Source of the DNA: Planctomycetes bacterium GWF2_42_9
GTDB lineage: Bacteria > Planctomycetota > Phycisphaerae > Sedimentisphaerales > UBA12454
DNA: 35,633 nucleotides
Assembly (NCBI GenBank): GCA_001825675.1
Contig: MHYA01000040.1
Span: 7,147-42,779, forward strand
Reading direction: 5' to 3'
Made by a program: the position numbers and the translations under genes. The notes under the pieces are model-generated. The model was not told the DNA's origin, did no database searches, and saw only the letters and a list, made by a program, of their open reading frames with translations. Shown here in pieces: positions 17,264 through 26,626 of this stretch; the first letter of the stretch is position 1; each line of letters starts with the position of its first letter.

Positions 17264-18679
17264 GTGGAAGACAGTTCTCAGTGTAATACGATGAAAAACG
17301 ATTCCACCGCTAACACTAAACTTCGTGTCGGACAGAAAATTGCCTGGGGAACCGGAGCGATGGCAGATACTTTGATGGCTAACATCATAGGCGGGCTGGC
17401 ACTGCCTATTTACAATATTGCGTTAGGAGTAAATCCGGTATTGATCGGCTATGCCTTGGGAATCCCTAGATTATGGGATGCGATCACAGACCCATTTATG
17501 GGCAACATATCCGATAACACTCATTGCAAGTTGGGCAGACGCAGACCTTACATTGCACTGGGAGCGATACTTAGTGGAATATTATTTGCTATTTTATGGA
17601 TGCCACCAACCAAATTTAGCCAAACTGGGTTGTTTATATTTTTTCTTATTGTATCCATTCTTTACTTTACTGCTTACACAATCTATACAATTCCTCAGAA
17701 TGCCCTCGGATTCGAGTTGAGTGCCGATTATAACGAGCGGACGAGGGTCATGGCTTATAGGTCATTTTTTGCAGGTGTAGGCGGGTTGCTTTTTCCGTGG
17801 GCATATAAGTTGTGTTTTCTTAAACAATTCGGCAGTAACGAAGTTGAAGGTGTGCGAATTGTTGGTATTATTTTTGGGATTCTAATAATAATAACAGGAA
17901 TGGTGCCTGCTATTTTTTGCCGCGAGAACATACAAGTTCAGACTCAGGTAAAAATATCTCTGATGGAAGCATTTAAATACACGGTTAAAAACGGCACATT
18001 TTTGATTTTGGCGCTAGTGATATTTTTTATATTGTTGGGACTTTTTCTTGTTGCTCCCTTGGGTTCGTATATTAACATTTTTTATGTTTATGGCGGCGAT
18101 AAAAGCTCTGCGGCAACTATCGGCGGAGTTGGCGGAACAATGTATGCAGGAATGTCAATCCTGATGATTCCGCTGGTAACATATCTCGGTACTCATTGGG
18201 GCAAGAAAAGTACGCTGCTTGCGGGACAGTCAATAGTTATTATTTCTTCTCTTTCGAGCTGGTTTCTCTATACCCCCAAGCATCCTTATCTGCAGCTTAT
18301 AACGCTTGCAATGGTGGCACCGGGACTTTGCTGTATTTTTATTCTTACATCTTCCATGTTGGCCGATGTTTGTGATATTGATGAAGTAAATACTGGTCGC
18401 AGACGTGAAGGAATGTATGGAGCTGTTTTTTCATGGGTATTCAAGGGAGGCATTGCTGCTGTTATGGCACTTAGCGGCTATCTTGTTGGATGGTCGGGTT
18501 TTGATGTTAAATTAGAAGCAATGCAGAGACCTCAAACGATACTGAATATGCGTTTTATGTTCGCAGTCGTACCGGCTGCTTGCGTGGGTATTTCATTTTT
18601 GTTAACAATTTCTCTCCCACTTACAAAGAAGCAGGCAATGAAAGTCAGAGCTATTCTTGATGAGCGTAAAAAGATTTGA
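17264..18679 (+). CDS. GPH-family (MFS) glycoside:cation symporter
   Basis: 471 residues from GTG 17264, with AAAAGGAGATTTT directly upstream; an in-frame ATG ten codons later has no such site. About twelve membrane segments. LRVGQKIAWGTGAMADTLM, IGYALGIPRLWDAITDPFMG, NISDNTHCKLGRRRPYI and MLADVCDIDEVNTGRRREGM are diagnostic of the glycoside-pentoside-hexuronide:cation symporters (MelB, XylP, UidB type), including the Asp residues of the cation site. Function: cation-coupled import of a mono- or oligosaccharide across the inner membrane. It is the second transporter of the run, and sits 24 bp after URO-D 3 and 51 bp before the sulfatase. Confidence 0.88.
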   Translation: MEDSSQCNTMKNDSTANTKLRVGQKIAWGTGAMADTLMANIIGGLALPIYNIALGVNPVLIGYALGIPRLWDAITDPFMGNISDNTHCKLGRRRPYIALGAILSGILFAILWMPPTKFSQTGLFIFFLIVSILYFTAYTIYTIPQNALGFELSADYNERTRVMAYRSFFAGVGGLLFPWAYKLCFLKQFGSNEVEGVRIVGIIFGILIIITGMVPAIFCRENIQVQTQVKISLMEAFKYTVKNGTFLILALVIFFILLGLFLVAPLGSYINIFYVYGGDKSSAATIGGVGGTMYAGMSILMIPLVTYLGTHWGKKSTLLAGQSIVIISSLSSWFLYTPKHPYLQLITLAMVAPGLCCIFILTSSMLADVCDIDEVNTGRRREGMYGAVFSWVFKGGIAAVMALSGYLVGWSGFDVKLEAMQRPQTILNMRFMFAVVPAACVGISFLLTISLPLTKKQAMKVRAILDERKKI

Positions 18680-18730
18680 GCTATAAAGCTTTATGGAATT
18701 GGAGAGTCTATTACTGATAAATTATATAAT

Positions 18731-20188
18731 TTGAATCGTAGACAGTTTCTCGAAAAAGCAGGTGTGACAATCGCAGGGACGATGTGTACTGGCATGGTGG
18801 CGAGACGTGATAAGAAAGTATATAATGGAGATTCGTCTAAACCAAAGTACCCAAATTTAGTTTTCGTATTTGCTGATCAATGGCGAGCACAAGCTACAGG
18901 ATATGCTGGAGATTCAAATGCAATCACACCTAATCTCGAAAAACTTGCCAAAGAAAGTATAACTTTTACAAATGCAGTTTCGTGTTGTCCGGTATGTAGC
19001 CCCTATAGGGCCAGTCTCATGACCGGCCAATATCCACTAACTCATGGAGTTTTTCTCAATGATGTTCAACTTAATAGCCCTGCCATCACTATTGCCCAGG
19101 CTTACAATGCATCTGGTTATGACACAGCTTATATAGGCAAATGGCATCTAGATGGACATGGAAGAAATTCCTATGTACCTCTTGAAAGAAGGTTGAGTTT
19201 TAAATTCTGGAGAGGATTTGAATGTTGCCATAACTATAATGATTCTTTCTATTATGCAGACGAGCCTGTAAAGCTTAGATGGAACGGCTACGATGCGGTA
19301 TCACAAACGCAAATGGCACAGCAGTATATAAAGGAGCATGTTGTCAAGGAAAACCCGTTTGCGCTGTTTTTGTCACTAGGGCCTCCTCATGACCCATATA
19401 ATAGCGCACCTGAAAAATATAAAAGACTTTTTTCTGATTCTGAAAAATTACGATTGCGCCCAAATATCCCTTCTGAATTTTACGAAAAATCAAGGCATGA
19501 TCTTTGTGGCTATTACTCGCATATTGCAGCCCTTGATGATTGTGTAGGAAGTTTGCTGGATACGCTTCGTGACTGTGGTATAGAAAAAAATACTATTTTC
19601 GTATTCACATCTGATCACGGAGATATGCTTTACTCTCAAGGGGTACAAAAGAAGCAACAACCATGGAATGAAGCTGTCTGTGTTCCATTTTTGCTGAGAT
19701 ATCCTGCCGTTATGGGATTAAGGAAAAAAAAGATTTCAACACCGTTTAATAGCCCGGATATAATGCCGACATTATTAGGATTATGCGGGGTAGGTATTCC
19801 CAAAACAGTCGAAGGCAATGATTTTTCATCTATTATTACCGGAGAGCGGAATCCGCCTGAAGGCATTGCGGCGCTTATAGCCTGTTATTCACCATTTGGT
19901 GAATGGCCTCGCGATCAGGGCGGTAAAGAATATCGTGGTATTCGTACAGAAAAATATACTTATGTCAAGGATATGCAAAGCCCCTGGCTGCTTTATGACA
20001 ATGAGACCGATCCTTATCAGCAGAGCAATTTATGTAATAAATTGCAGTATAAGGAACTTCAAAAGAAACTTGAAAATATTCTCATACAGAAACTTCAAGA
20101 AACTAATGACGGTTTTCTGTCTGGCTATGACTATATAGAAAAGTGGGGTTATACTGTTGATGAAGCTGGCAATGTCCCTTATCTTTAG
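18731..20188 (+). CDS. Exported sulfatase (S1 family) with Cys-type maturation motif
   Basis: 485 residues from TTG 18731; the NRRQFLEKAG opening is a twin-arginine-like signal and fixes the start even though no good ribosome site precedes it. PNLVFVFADQWR supplies the first metal-binding Asp. CSPYRASLMTG (Cys89-Arg93) is the sulfatase signature whose Cys is turned into formylglycine by anaerobic sulfatase maturase or FGE, encoded elsewhere. GKWHLDGHG and FTSDHGDML provide further active-site and metal ligands. The C-terminal part (EYRGIRTEKYTYV…LYDNETDPYQQSNL) is complete, and the length is normal for the family. Role: removal of sulfate esters from a polysaccharide or oligosaccharide outside the cytoplasm. 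It points to a sulfated glycan as the substrate of the locus. Confidence 0.9.
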   Translation: MNRRQFLEKAGVTIAGTMCTGMVARRDKKVYNGDSSKPKYPNLVFVFADQWRAQATGYAGDSNAITPNLEKLAKESITFTNAVSCCPVCSPYRASLMTGQYPLTHGVFLNDVQLNSPAITIAQAYNASGYDTAYIGKWHLDGHGRNSYVPLERRLSFKFWRGFECCHNYNDSFYYADEPVKLRWNGYDAVSQTQMAQQYIKEHVVKENPFALFLSLGPPHDPYNSAPEKYKRLFSDSEKLRLRPNIPSEFYEKSRHDLCGYYSHIAALDDCVGSLLDTLRDCGIEKNTIFVFTSDHGDMLYSQGVQKKQQPWNEAVCVPFLLRYPAVMGLRKKKISTPFNSPDIMPTLLGLCGVGIPKTVEGNDFSSIITGERNPPEGIAALIACYSPFGEWPRDQGGKEYRGIRTEKYTYVKDMQSPWLLYDNETDPYQQSNLCNKLQYKELQKKLENILIQKLQETNDGFLSGYDYIEKWGYTVDEAGNVPYL

Positions 20189-20208
20189 TGTGAAGAGGAT
20201 TCAAAGCA

Positions 20209-23046
20209 ATGTTACTTAAAGCAAAATGGATATGGAAGCAACAAGATGATTTATGTTATAATCAGACTATTGTTGCTAGAAAAAAGATAGAAGCAAAGGT
20301 GGTGAAAAAAGCATTTGTTAAGATAACTGCTGACAGTTATTATCGCTTATATATAAATGACCATTGGATTAATGATGGACCTCCTCGGAGTTGGCCTGAA
20401 CATTTTCAATATGACACTATTGAAGTTACTGAATTTCTTAAAGCAGGTATCAATGAAATTAAAATCATTTCTCGTTATTATGGCGTTGGTGATTTTCATC
20501 GAGTATGCAAACAGGCAGGAATTCTCTTTCAAATGGATACAGCAGATGTTGATGGTAACAGGACCACAGTTATTTCCGATGAAACGTGGGATATTGCTGA
20601 TGCTGGAGCATGGGTTTCTAATACGCCTAAAATTTCAATTCAGATGGAGCCATTTGAGTATTATGATGCTCGCTTGGAAGATAGTTTAAAATTTACTAAA
20701 GCCACTGTTTTATATGATGCTTATGGTGGGCCATGGAAAGATTTAAAGCCACGAGATGTTGCACTATTGAGCAAAAAGCCGGTTGCCTTTCAGTCTTTTA
20801 TAGGCGCAAACATTGTCAGAAGTGATAGCATTAGTTACTGTCTGCCCGCGACGAGATTGGTGTTTCCCGGCCTTATAGAGGCGAACCTGAAAGTCTGCCC
20901 CGCATGCGGAATGGCGACTATTTTGAAAGTAGATAAGGAAAGTTGCTTTAATTTATACACTGAGGGATTGGTATTTGCGATTGATGGTCAATATAATCCA
21001 AAGGGTGATTACAAACTTAATGCCGGCGATCATTTGATATTGGCATTTGCAGAAGCGAACTACAGTCATATTAAAGAAAAGATTTTTCGGTTTGTGGATC
21101 CACCGAAATTTGAACTACAAAATCCTGTTGATAGAAATGAAGAAAATCCATGGTGTTTTATCCGCTTCAATAATTATGCGTTTTCAGCAGATGATATTAT
21201 ATGGGTTGATTTTTTAAAGGATGATAAAGAAATATTCCAGGGATTTAAAAAATACAAAAATCTAATTGAAAGTTTATTGAACGATGTTAACGATGAAAAA
21301 ACATTTAATAAGTACCTCAAAGGTTATGCAGTAAGCCTTACCACTGAAAATATGTTTGCCCACGATACTTCATGGCGTTTTAAGGAACGCAGAGTTGTTT
21401 CAGATGTTGATGATAATGTGATGAATCCTGATGCACTACTTAATGACGGAACAGATTGTACTATTATAAATCCAAGTGCCGCAGGAGATATTGAACTTAT
21501 GTATGATTTGGGTGAACAGAACTGTGGCTATTATAGTTTTGATTTGACTGCTGATGAAGGCGTTCAAATGAGCATAGATGGAATTGAATATATCAATCCG
21601 GATGGAAGGTTGCAGCACACAAGCGATAACAGTAACGGGTTGTGCTATATAACCAGAAATGGCGACAACAGTTATATTTCTTTGAAGCGTCGGTCAGGAC
21701 GATATATATTTATTACGTTGAGAAAGCAGAAAAGCCCTGTTCATATAAGAAATATAAAATTGATAGCATCAACATACCCTATAGAAAGTAGAGGAAACTT
21801 TTTTTGTAGCGACCCGATGCTGAACAAGATTTGGGAGATATCTGCTCGTACTCTGAAACTTGGTATGGAAGACACATTTACTGATTGCTCACTGTATGAA
21901 CAGACACTTTGGGTTGGTGATGCCAGAAATGAATCTTTATTTGCGTATGGGATTTTTGGGGCAACTGATATAACCAAAAGAAGTATACTTTTGGCTGCAC
22001 AGTCATTGGATAGTTATCCAATGGTTGGTTGTCAAGTTCCTTCAAGTTGGAAGTGTATCATACCGGTTTGGAGTTTTTTGTGGGGAATTTCTGTCTGGGA
22101 CTATTATTGGTACACAGGAGATAAAAAGTTTTTGAAAGAAATTTGGCCCTTCGTTATCAGAAATTTAAAAGGTGCAGAGGAGTATATCAATCAAGATGGA
22201 TTATTTAGTGCTCCCTTCTGGAATTTATTTGATTGGGCTCCCATAGATCAGAGACAAAAGACAGTTCTGCATAATAGTATGTTTTTTGTTGGTGCAATAA
22301 ATGCGGCCATACGCTGTAGCGAAATTGTGAGCAATTATGACGATAAGATCTGGTTGAAAAATATGAAAAACACATTGTGTCGTGGGATTAACAAATTGTG
22401 GGATTCAAATAGAAAGACGTACCCCGACAGCATGCACGATGATGGAATTTCAAGCGATTCTGTCAGCCAGCACACCAGCTTTCTATCAGTTCTCTATGAT
22501 ATTATCGAGGGTTCTAACAGAGGTGACGCTGTATCGAATATGATATCACCTCCGGCGGGGATGGTTCGTGTCGGTTCTCCGTTTGCCATAATGTATCTTT
22601 ATGAGGCGATGGAGAAAGTGGGCTTAGAGCAAAAAATAATTGAATCTATTCGTGAAAATTATTTGCCGATGATAGAGGCGGGTGCGACAACCGTATGGGA
22701 GACATTTGCCGGTATGCGTCCGATGTCGGATGGGCCGAGTCGCAGCCACTGTCACGGCTGGTCAGCATCACCCCTTTACTTTTTTAGCCGAGTTATATTA
22801 GGGGTTAGATATGCCGCTGCAGGTGGAAAGGCGATTAAACTTAAGCCTAGTGTCATAGAGGGTTTGACATGGGCAAAAGGAACGGTTTTAACGCCCAATG
22901 GCCCAGTAGAAGTTGATTGGCAGCTTGAAAAAAATATTTTCAAATTTAATTGTGCATTGCCAAAAGGGACGAATGTGGAATTCGTTGAAAGTGAAAGTCT
23001 TAATCGAGTAAAAGTTGTGAAGAATATAAAAGGAATTAAATTATGA
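20209..23046 (+). CDS. GH78-like alpha-L-rhamnosidase family protein
   Basis: 945 residues. The N-terminal part (AKWIWKQQDD; ITADSYYRLYINDHWINDGP) is the beta-sandwich found before GH78 barrels. The (alpha/alpha)6 domain begins near SDPMLNKIWEISARTLKLGM (about 535) and carries DCSLYEQTLWVGDAR (about 560-574), a variant of the GH78 DCPxRExxxWxGD motif: the acid Glu and Asp are kept while Pro and Arg are changed. TVWETFAGM (Glu about 830) and SRSHCHGWSASPLYFFSRVI then LGV complete the active-site cleft, and a C-terminal beta domain follows. No signal peptide is evident, so it probably acts on imported oligosaccharides. Its stop overlaps the start of the next gene (ATGA), so the two are translationally coupled. 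Rhamnose is the likely but unproven sugar. Confidence 0.8.
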   Translation: MLLKAKWIWKQQDDLCYNQTIVARKKIEAKVVKKAFVKITADSYYRLYINDHWINDGPPRSWPEHFQYDTIEVTEFLKAGINEIKIISRYYGVGDFHRVCKQAGILFQMDTADVDGNRTTVISDETWDIADAGAWVSNTPKISIQMEPFEYYDARLEDSLKFTKATVLYDAYGGPWKDLKPRDVALLSKKPVAFQSFIGANIVRSDSISYCLPATRLVFPGLIEANLKVCPACGMATILKVDKESCFNLYTEGLVFAIDGQYNPKGDYKLNAGDHLILAFAEANYSHIKEKIFRFVDPPKFELQNPVDRNEENPWCFIRFNNYAFSADDIIWVDFLKDDKEIFQGFKKYKNLIESLLNDVNDEKTFNKYLKGYAVSLTTENMFAHDTSWRFKERRVVSDVDDNVMNPDALLNDGTDCTIINPSAAGDIELMYDLGEQNCGYYSFDLTADEGVQMSIDGIEYINPDGRLQHTSDNSNGLCYITRNGDNSYISLKRRSGRYIFITLRKQKSPVHIRNIKLIASTYPIESRGNFFCSDPMLNKIWEISARTLKLGMEDTFTDCSLYEQTLWVGDARNESLFAYGIFGATDITKRSILLAAQSLDSYPMVGCQVPSSWKCIIPVWSFLWGISVWDYYWYTGDKKFLKEIWPFVIRNLKGAEEYINQDGLFSAPFWNLFDWAPIDQRQKTVLHNSMFFVGAINAAIRCSEIVSNYDDKIWLKNMKNTLCRGINKLWDSNRKTYPDSMHDDGISSDSVSQHTSFLSVLYDIIEGSNRGDAVSNMISPPAGMVRVGSPFAIMYLYEAMEKVGLEQKIIESIRENYLPMIEAGATTVWETFAGMRPMSDGPSRSHCHGWSASPLYFFSRVILGVRYAAAGGKAIKLKPSVIEGLTWAKGTVLTPNGPVEVDWQLEKNIFKFNCALPKGTNVEFVESESLNRVKVVKNIKGIKL

Positions 23047-24284
23047 AGAATAAGATTAAAGTTCTGTTTGTTGTTATATCATATTTTCAATCTTTATTAT
23101 TAGCCGTCGATATTGTAAAATCAAATGGCAGCGAAATTGCTGTGCGGCAGATAATTGAATCAACCAGGAGCATAACGTATTATAACGGTGAGATAAGTTG
23201 GGCGAATTTTGATTACAGCCGGTTTGAGTCAACTATTAAAGAGATGCAGGATATGGGTGCGAATACGATTTGGTTTGTGTTACCATGGATAGACTTTCAG
23301 GCACAAGCCTTGCCAGAGCCGCAGTGGAATGAAAAGGCAGTAGAAAACCTTAATAACGCTATTACAATAGTGCAAACGCAGGGTATGAGAGTAATGTTGC
23401 CTTTGTGTTATTTGGGAAAGGGTTGGAGTCCGAAGGGGATAGACCCTAATGTATGGACTGCCGATAAAGACATGTATCAGGCCTTCGGCTTGTATGCTAA
23501 GACGCTTATTACCAGATTGTTGCAAAATGGCAATGATAATATGAGTTTTTTGTTATATGGAGAGGGATGTTATCCAAGTTTTCATCGTACCAGAGAATAC
23601 CAGATTACAGTAAAATCCTTTAGGAAATGGTGCCGTGACAACAATGATGATATTAACTTCTGGAATAGTCGTTGGGGCACATGCTACAAATGGGACAATT
23701 TATTGCCTTTCACTGGAAAAACAGCGAGCGATAAAGAAAACACCCAAAATTTGCTTGCTGACTATTGGAGATGGTCATCGAGTATAATTTGTGAAAGGCA
23801 TGGCAGCCTTGCTCATGAAATAAGAGGTATAATCGGAAATAAGGCATTAATCGGTTATCATGATGATGCGATCATAGCCAAAGACTGGGGGGGCGGAGTT
23901 ACTCCTATACCCAAGGATAATCCTTATCAGTTTTTGAGTTTTGCGCATTATTATACCTTGCATGAGTATGGCTCATTAGACAAGTTTGTATTGCAGACAA
24001 ATGATGTAATTACTAAATTCAAAAAGTTATATCCTGAAATGCCGCTGGGAATTTTTGAGACCGGATTGTGTGAACAAGATTTTGACCGAAACAATCAGGC
24101 CAACGTTATTAGCGAAATTGCCCATATTGCTGAAAGAAAAGATGTTGGTATCAATATCTGGATGTGGCAGGACCACATAACTGGTGATAAGTGTCAGCAG
24201 ACTTTTGGGCTTATTACACAAAATGGGAAAAAAAAACCTGCATATCTGATGCTTCATAAAATCTGGCAGAAGGGTAATAATTAA
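23043..24284 (+). CDS. Exported clan GH-A glycosidase-like TIM barrel protein
   Basis: 413 residues. A signal peptide (NKIKVLFVVISYFQSLLLAV) is followed by a TIM barrel. STIKEMQDMGANTIWFVLPW is strand-helix one of GH5/GH42-like enzymes. FLLYGEGCYP provides a candidate acid/base Glu174 at the end of strand four, and LGIFETGLCEQDF a candidate nucleophile Glu339 at strand seven, as in retaining clan-A glycosidases. INIWMWQDH forms strand eight. The family cannot be named with certainty; GH5- or GH42-like is the closest in style. It starts by a 4-bp ATGA overlap with the GH78-like gene, which ties its expression to that enzyme. Export here and apparent cytoplasmic location of the neighbour suggest successive steps on the same glycan. 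Confidence 0.7.
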   Translation: MKNKIKVLFVVISYFQSLLLAVDIVKSNGSEIAVRQIIESTRSITYYNGEISWANFDYSRFESTIKEMQDMGANTIWFVLPWIDFQAQALPEPQWNEKAVENLNNAITIVQTQGMRVMLPLCYLGKGWSPKGIDPNVWTADKDMYQAFGLYAKTLITRLLQNGNDNMSFLLYGEGCYPSFHRTREYQITVKSFRKWCRDNNDDINFWNSRWGTCYKWDNLLPFTGKTASDKENTQNLLADYWRWSSSIICERHGSLAHEIRGIIGNKALIGYHDDAIIAKDWGGGVTPIPKDNPYQFLSFAHYYTLHEYGSLDKFVLQTNDVITKFKKLYPEMPLGIFETGLCEQDFDRNNQANVISEIAHIAERKDVGINIWMWQDHITGDKCQQTFGLITQNGKKKPAYLMLHKIWQKGNN

Positions 24285-24544
24285 GGACGAACCATTATTG
24301 AAGACTGAAAAACGGCGATTATAGATGCTGCTTTATTGTAGCTTATGTGATACTTCCCTAATTTTAGGTGTTTTTGCCAGAAGCTGCCATGGCGATTTAC
24401 TCCTATTGATTGGCTCGAAAAAAAATTGCATTTAGCAGAACAATTTAGTGAAGCATTACTATTGGGGATATTAGGAGAAATTAATAAAAGCAGAAAAAGA
24501 TTCTTCTTCTTTAGTTATCTAACTATTGATTGGAAAGGGAACAT
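24285..24544. other. 260-bp gap inside the operon, no gene
   Basis: No open gene and no clear promoter. One frame (about 24347-24480) reads LPWRFTPIDWLEKKLHLAEQ without a usable start, which faintly recalls coding sequence, perhaps a decayed fragment. The end of the gap holds GGAAAGGGAAC, the ribosome site of the AGE gene. It is the largest gap within the run and could hold a secondary promoter. Confidence 0.35.
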
Positions 24545-25732
24545 ATGCAAGCAGGCGATATTAAAAAATATATTCAAATATATAGTAAAGGTTTATTGGA
24601 GGATACATTATCTTTTTGGCTAAAGCATAGTATTGATGAAAAATACGGCGGATTTATATTTTCCTTAGACAGGGATGGTAGTATTCTTGATACCGATAAG
24701 CCTATGTGGATTCAGTCTCGCTTTGTATGGCTGCTTTCAACTTTATATAATACAGTAGAAAAAAAACAGCAGTGGCTTGATTTGGCGAAACATGGAATTG
24801 ATTTTATTGAAAAATATGGTTTTGACAAAGACGGTCGAATGTTCTTCAGGGTTACTCAAGACGGCAAAGGTCTTATCAAGCGACGTTATTTATATTCAGA
24901 GTTTTTTGCTGTTCTCGGTTTTGCAGCTTATGCGCAAGCAGCAGGGGAAGAAAGTTATAAGGAAAAAGCGGTAGAGCTTTTCGAGATGATTCAAAAATAT
25001 CTTAATACGCTGGGGCTTTTGTTACCTAAAGGTATACCGGGTGTGCGGGATATGAAAAATCTTGCCATTCCAATGATGATTATTTGTGTTTGTCAGCAGT
25101 TAAAGAATGTTGTTGAAAAGAATTATTGCGATAAACATATTGACAATGCCATAGCAGAAATTGAAAGCCACATAAACGACCAATATAGATGTGTACTCGA
25201 AAACGTCGGCCCAAACGGAGAATTTATAGATCACTTTGATGGTAGAATAGTTACGCCCGGACATGGCATTGAGGCTGCATGGTTTATTCTTCATGAAGCG
25301 CTCTGCAGAGACAGAAATTTGCATTTGATTAACCTTGGATGTAAGATGGTTGATTATTGCTGGCAAATAGGATGGGATAAAAAATATGGTGGAATACTTT
25401 ATTTCAAAGATGCCAGAGGTTTGCCTGTAAGTGAATATTGGCACGATATGAAATTCTGGTGGCCGCAGAATGAGACCATTATCGCAACTTTGCTGGCATA
25501 TTATCTTACTGGTGATGAAAAGTATGCCAACTGGCACAAAGTTGCACATGACTGGGCATACAGGCATTTTCCTGATAAAGAATTTGGCGAATGGTTTGGC
25601 TATTTGCATCGTGATGGAAGACTGTCTAACACGATTAAGGGCAATATGTGGAAAGGACCATTCCACTTGCCTAGAATGCAGTGGTATTGTTGGAAACTTT
25701 TGCAAAAAATGGAGATAAAAAAAAATGTGTAA
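24545..25732 (+). CDS. AGE-family sugar 2-epimerase/isomerase
   Basis: 395 residues from ATG 24545 (GGAAAGGGAAC upstream; a TTG at 24530 is less likely). The whole length matches the N-acylglucosamine 2-epimerase family, an (alpha/alpha)6 barrel: WLKHSIDEKYGGFIFSLDRD, KPMWIQSRFVWLLSTLYN, TPGHGIEAAWFILHEA (His240 and Glu of the conserved PGHxxExxW site), and WWPQNETIIATLLAYYLTG. Members interconvert GlcNAc/ManNAc, epimerise cellobiose-type ends or isomerise mannose; the present sequence does not discriminate. No signal peptide, thus cytoplasmic. Its last 8 bp overlap the PIG-L gene, which suggests that epimerisation and de-N-acetylation act on the same amino sugar or its derivative. Confidence 0.85.
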   Translation: MQAGDIKKYIQIYSKGLLEDTLSFWLKHSIDEKYGGFIFSLDRDGSILDTDKPMWIQSRFVWLLSTLYNTVEKKQQWLDLAKHGIDFIEKYGFDKDGRMFFRVTQDGKGLIKRRYLYSEFFAVLGFAAYAQAAGEESYKEKAVELFEMIQKYLNTLGLLLPKGIPGVRDMKNLAIPMMIICVCQQLKNVVEKNYCDKHIDNAIAEIESHINDQYRCVLENVGPNGEFIDHFDGRIVTPGHGIEAAWFILHEALCRDRNLHLINLGCKMVDYCWQIGWDKKYGGILYFKDARGLPVSEYWHDMKFWWPQNETIIATLLAYYLTGDEKYANWHKVAHDWAYRHFPDKEFGEWFGYLHRDGRLSNTIKGNMWKGPFHLPRMQWYCWKLLQKMEIKKNV

Positions 25733-26573
25733 TGAGATATCTGAACCCTTGAATGTGGTAATTGTTTGCGCTCATCCGGACGATTGTGAATATGCTGCAG
25801 GAGGGACAACATTGCGGTATCGTGAATTGGGGCATAATGTGGTTTACATATCTATGACTAATGGCGACGCCGGACATCAGTCCATGAATCGTGAAGATAT
25901 CAAAAAACGCCGATACGAAGAAACGCGAAATGTAGCTGAGTATCTGGGCATTGAATACCAAATTATGGATATTCACGACGGTGAGGTTTTACCGACACTT
26001 GAAAACCGCCAGATTCTTATTCGTGTATTGAGAAAGTATCGACCTGATATTATTATAACCCATCCCGCAGATGATTATCACCCTGATCACCGCTATACCA
26101 GCCGGTTGGTTATGGATACAGCCTACATGCTTAAAGTGCCATTAATTGTTCCTGATGCTCCTGTATGTGAAAAGAATGTTGTATATTGTCACATAAGTTA
26201 CAAACCGGAAAGCGGTATACCTTCCGTTATTGTTCCGATGGATAAATATATGAATGGCAAAGCGTATGCCTTTCATCTAAATACTTCGCAGGTCTATGAA
26301 TGGCTTCCGTGGGTGGAAAATATTAAATTTAATATTTTGCCTTATGATGAACAAGGCAGGCTGGAATTTTTAAAACAACAGTGGATGGGCAAATGGTCCA
26401 TGGCCGCAGAAAATTATCGAGAAATTATGAAAAAATGCTCAAATGCAAAAATGTCCGGTTCTACTAATTGCATAGAGGCTTATACAATTTCGCCATTAGG
26501 ATTGGACATTACGAATGAAACATTTTCAAAATATTTTCCGTTTGATGATGTGATTTTTAAGGATTCTGTGTGA
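25725..26573 (+). CDS. PIG-L/LmbE family zinc de-N-acetylase
   Basis: 282 residues. VIVCAHPDDCEYAAGG (His17, Asp19, Asp20) and HPADDYHPDHRYTSRL (third zinc His at about 122) are the two metal- and catalysis-defining motifs of the family. Members remove N-acetyl groups from GlcNAc-containing metabolites (GlcNAc-PI, GlcNAc-inositol, bacillithiol precursors, chitobiose). The start overlaps the AGE gene by 8 bp, a sign of translational coupling. No export signal is seen. In this context it probably deacetylates an imported N-acetylated sugar or an intermediate, but the substrate is not readable from sequence. The two GH20-like proteins in the same run have lost the Asp that normally handles the N-acetyl group, which makes the true substrate a real question. 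Confidence 0.88.
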   Translation: MCNEISEPLNVVIVCAHPDDCEYAAGGTTLRYRELGHNVVYISMTNGDAGHQSMNREDIKKRRYEETRNVAEYLGIEYQIMDIHDGEVLPTLENRQILIRVLRKYRPDIIITHPADDYHPDHRYTSRLVMDTAYMLKVPLIVPDAPVCEKNVVYCHISYKPESGIPSVIVPMDKYMNGKAYAFHLNTSQVYEWLPWVENIKFNILPYDEQGRLEFLKQQWMGKWSMAAENYREIMKKCSNAKMSGSTNCIEAYTISPLGLDITNETFSKYFPFDDVIFKDSV

Positions 26574-26626
26574 AAAATTGGTGCTTTATGATATTATGGC
26601 AACTGTAGTTATTGAGCAGGTCTATT

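Noticed and set aside
24426-24623. 65-residue frame in the gap before the AGE gene
   Set aside because: It runs out of frame into the AGE gene and has no start signal; at most a decayed fragment.
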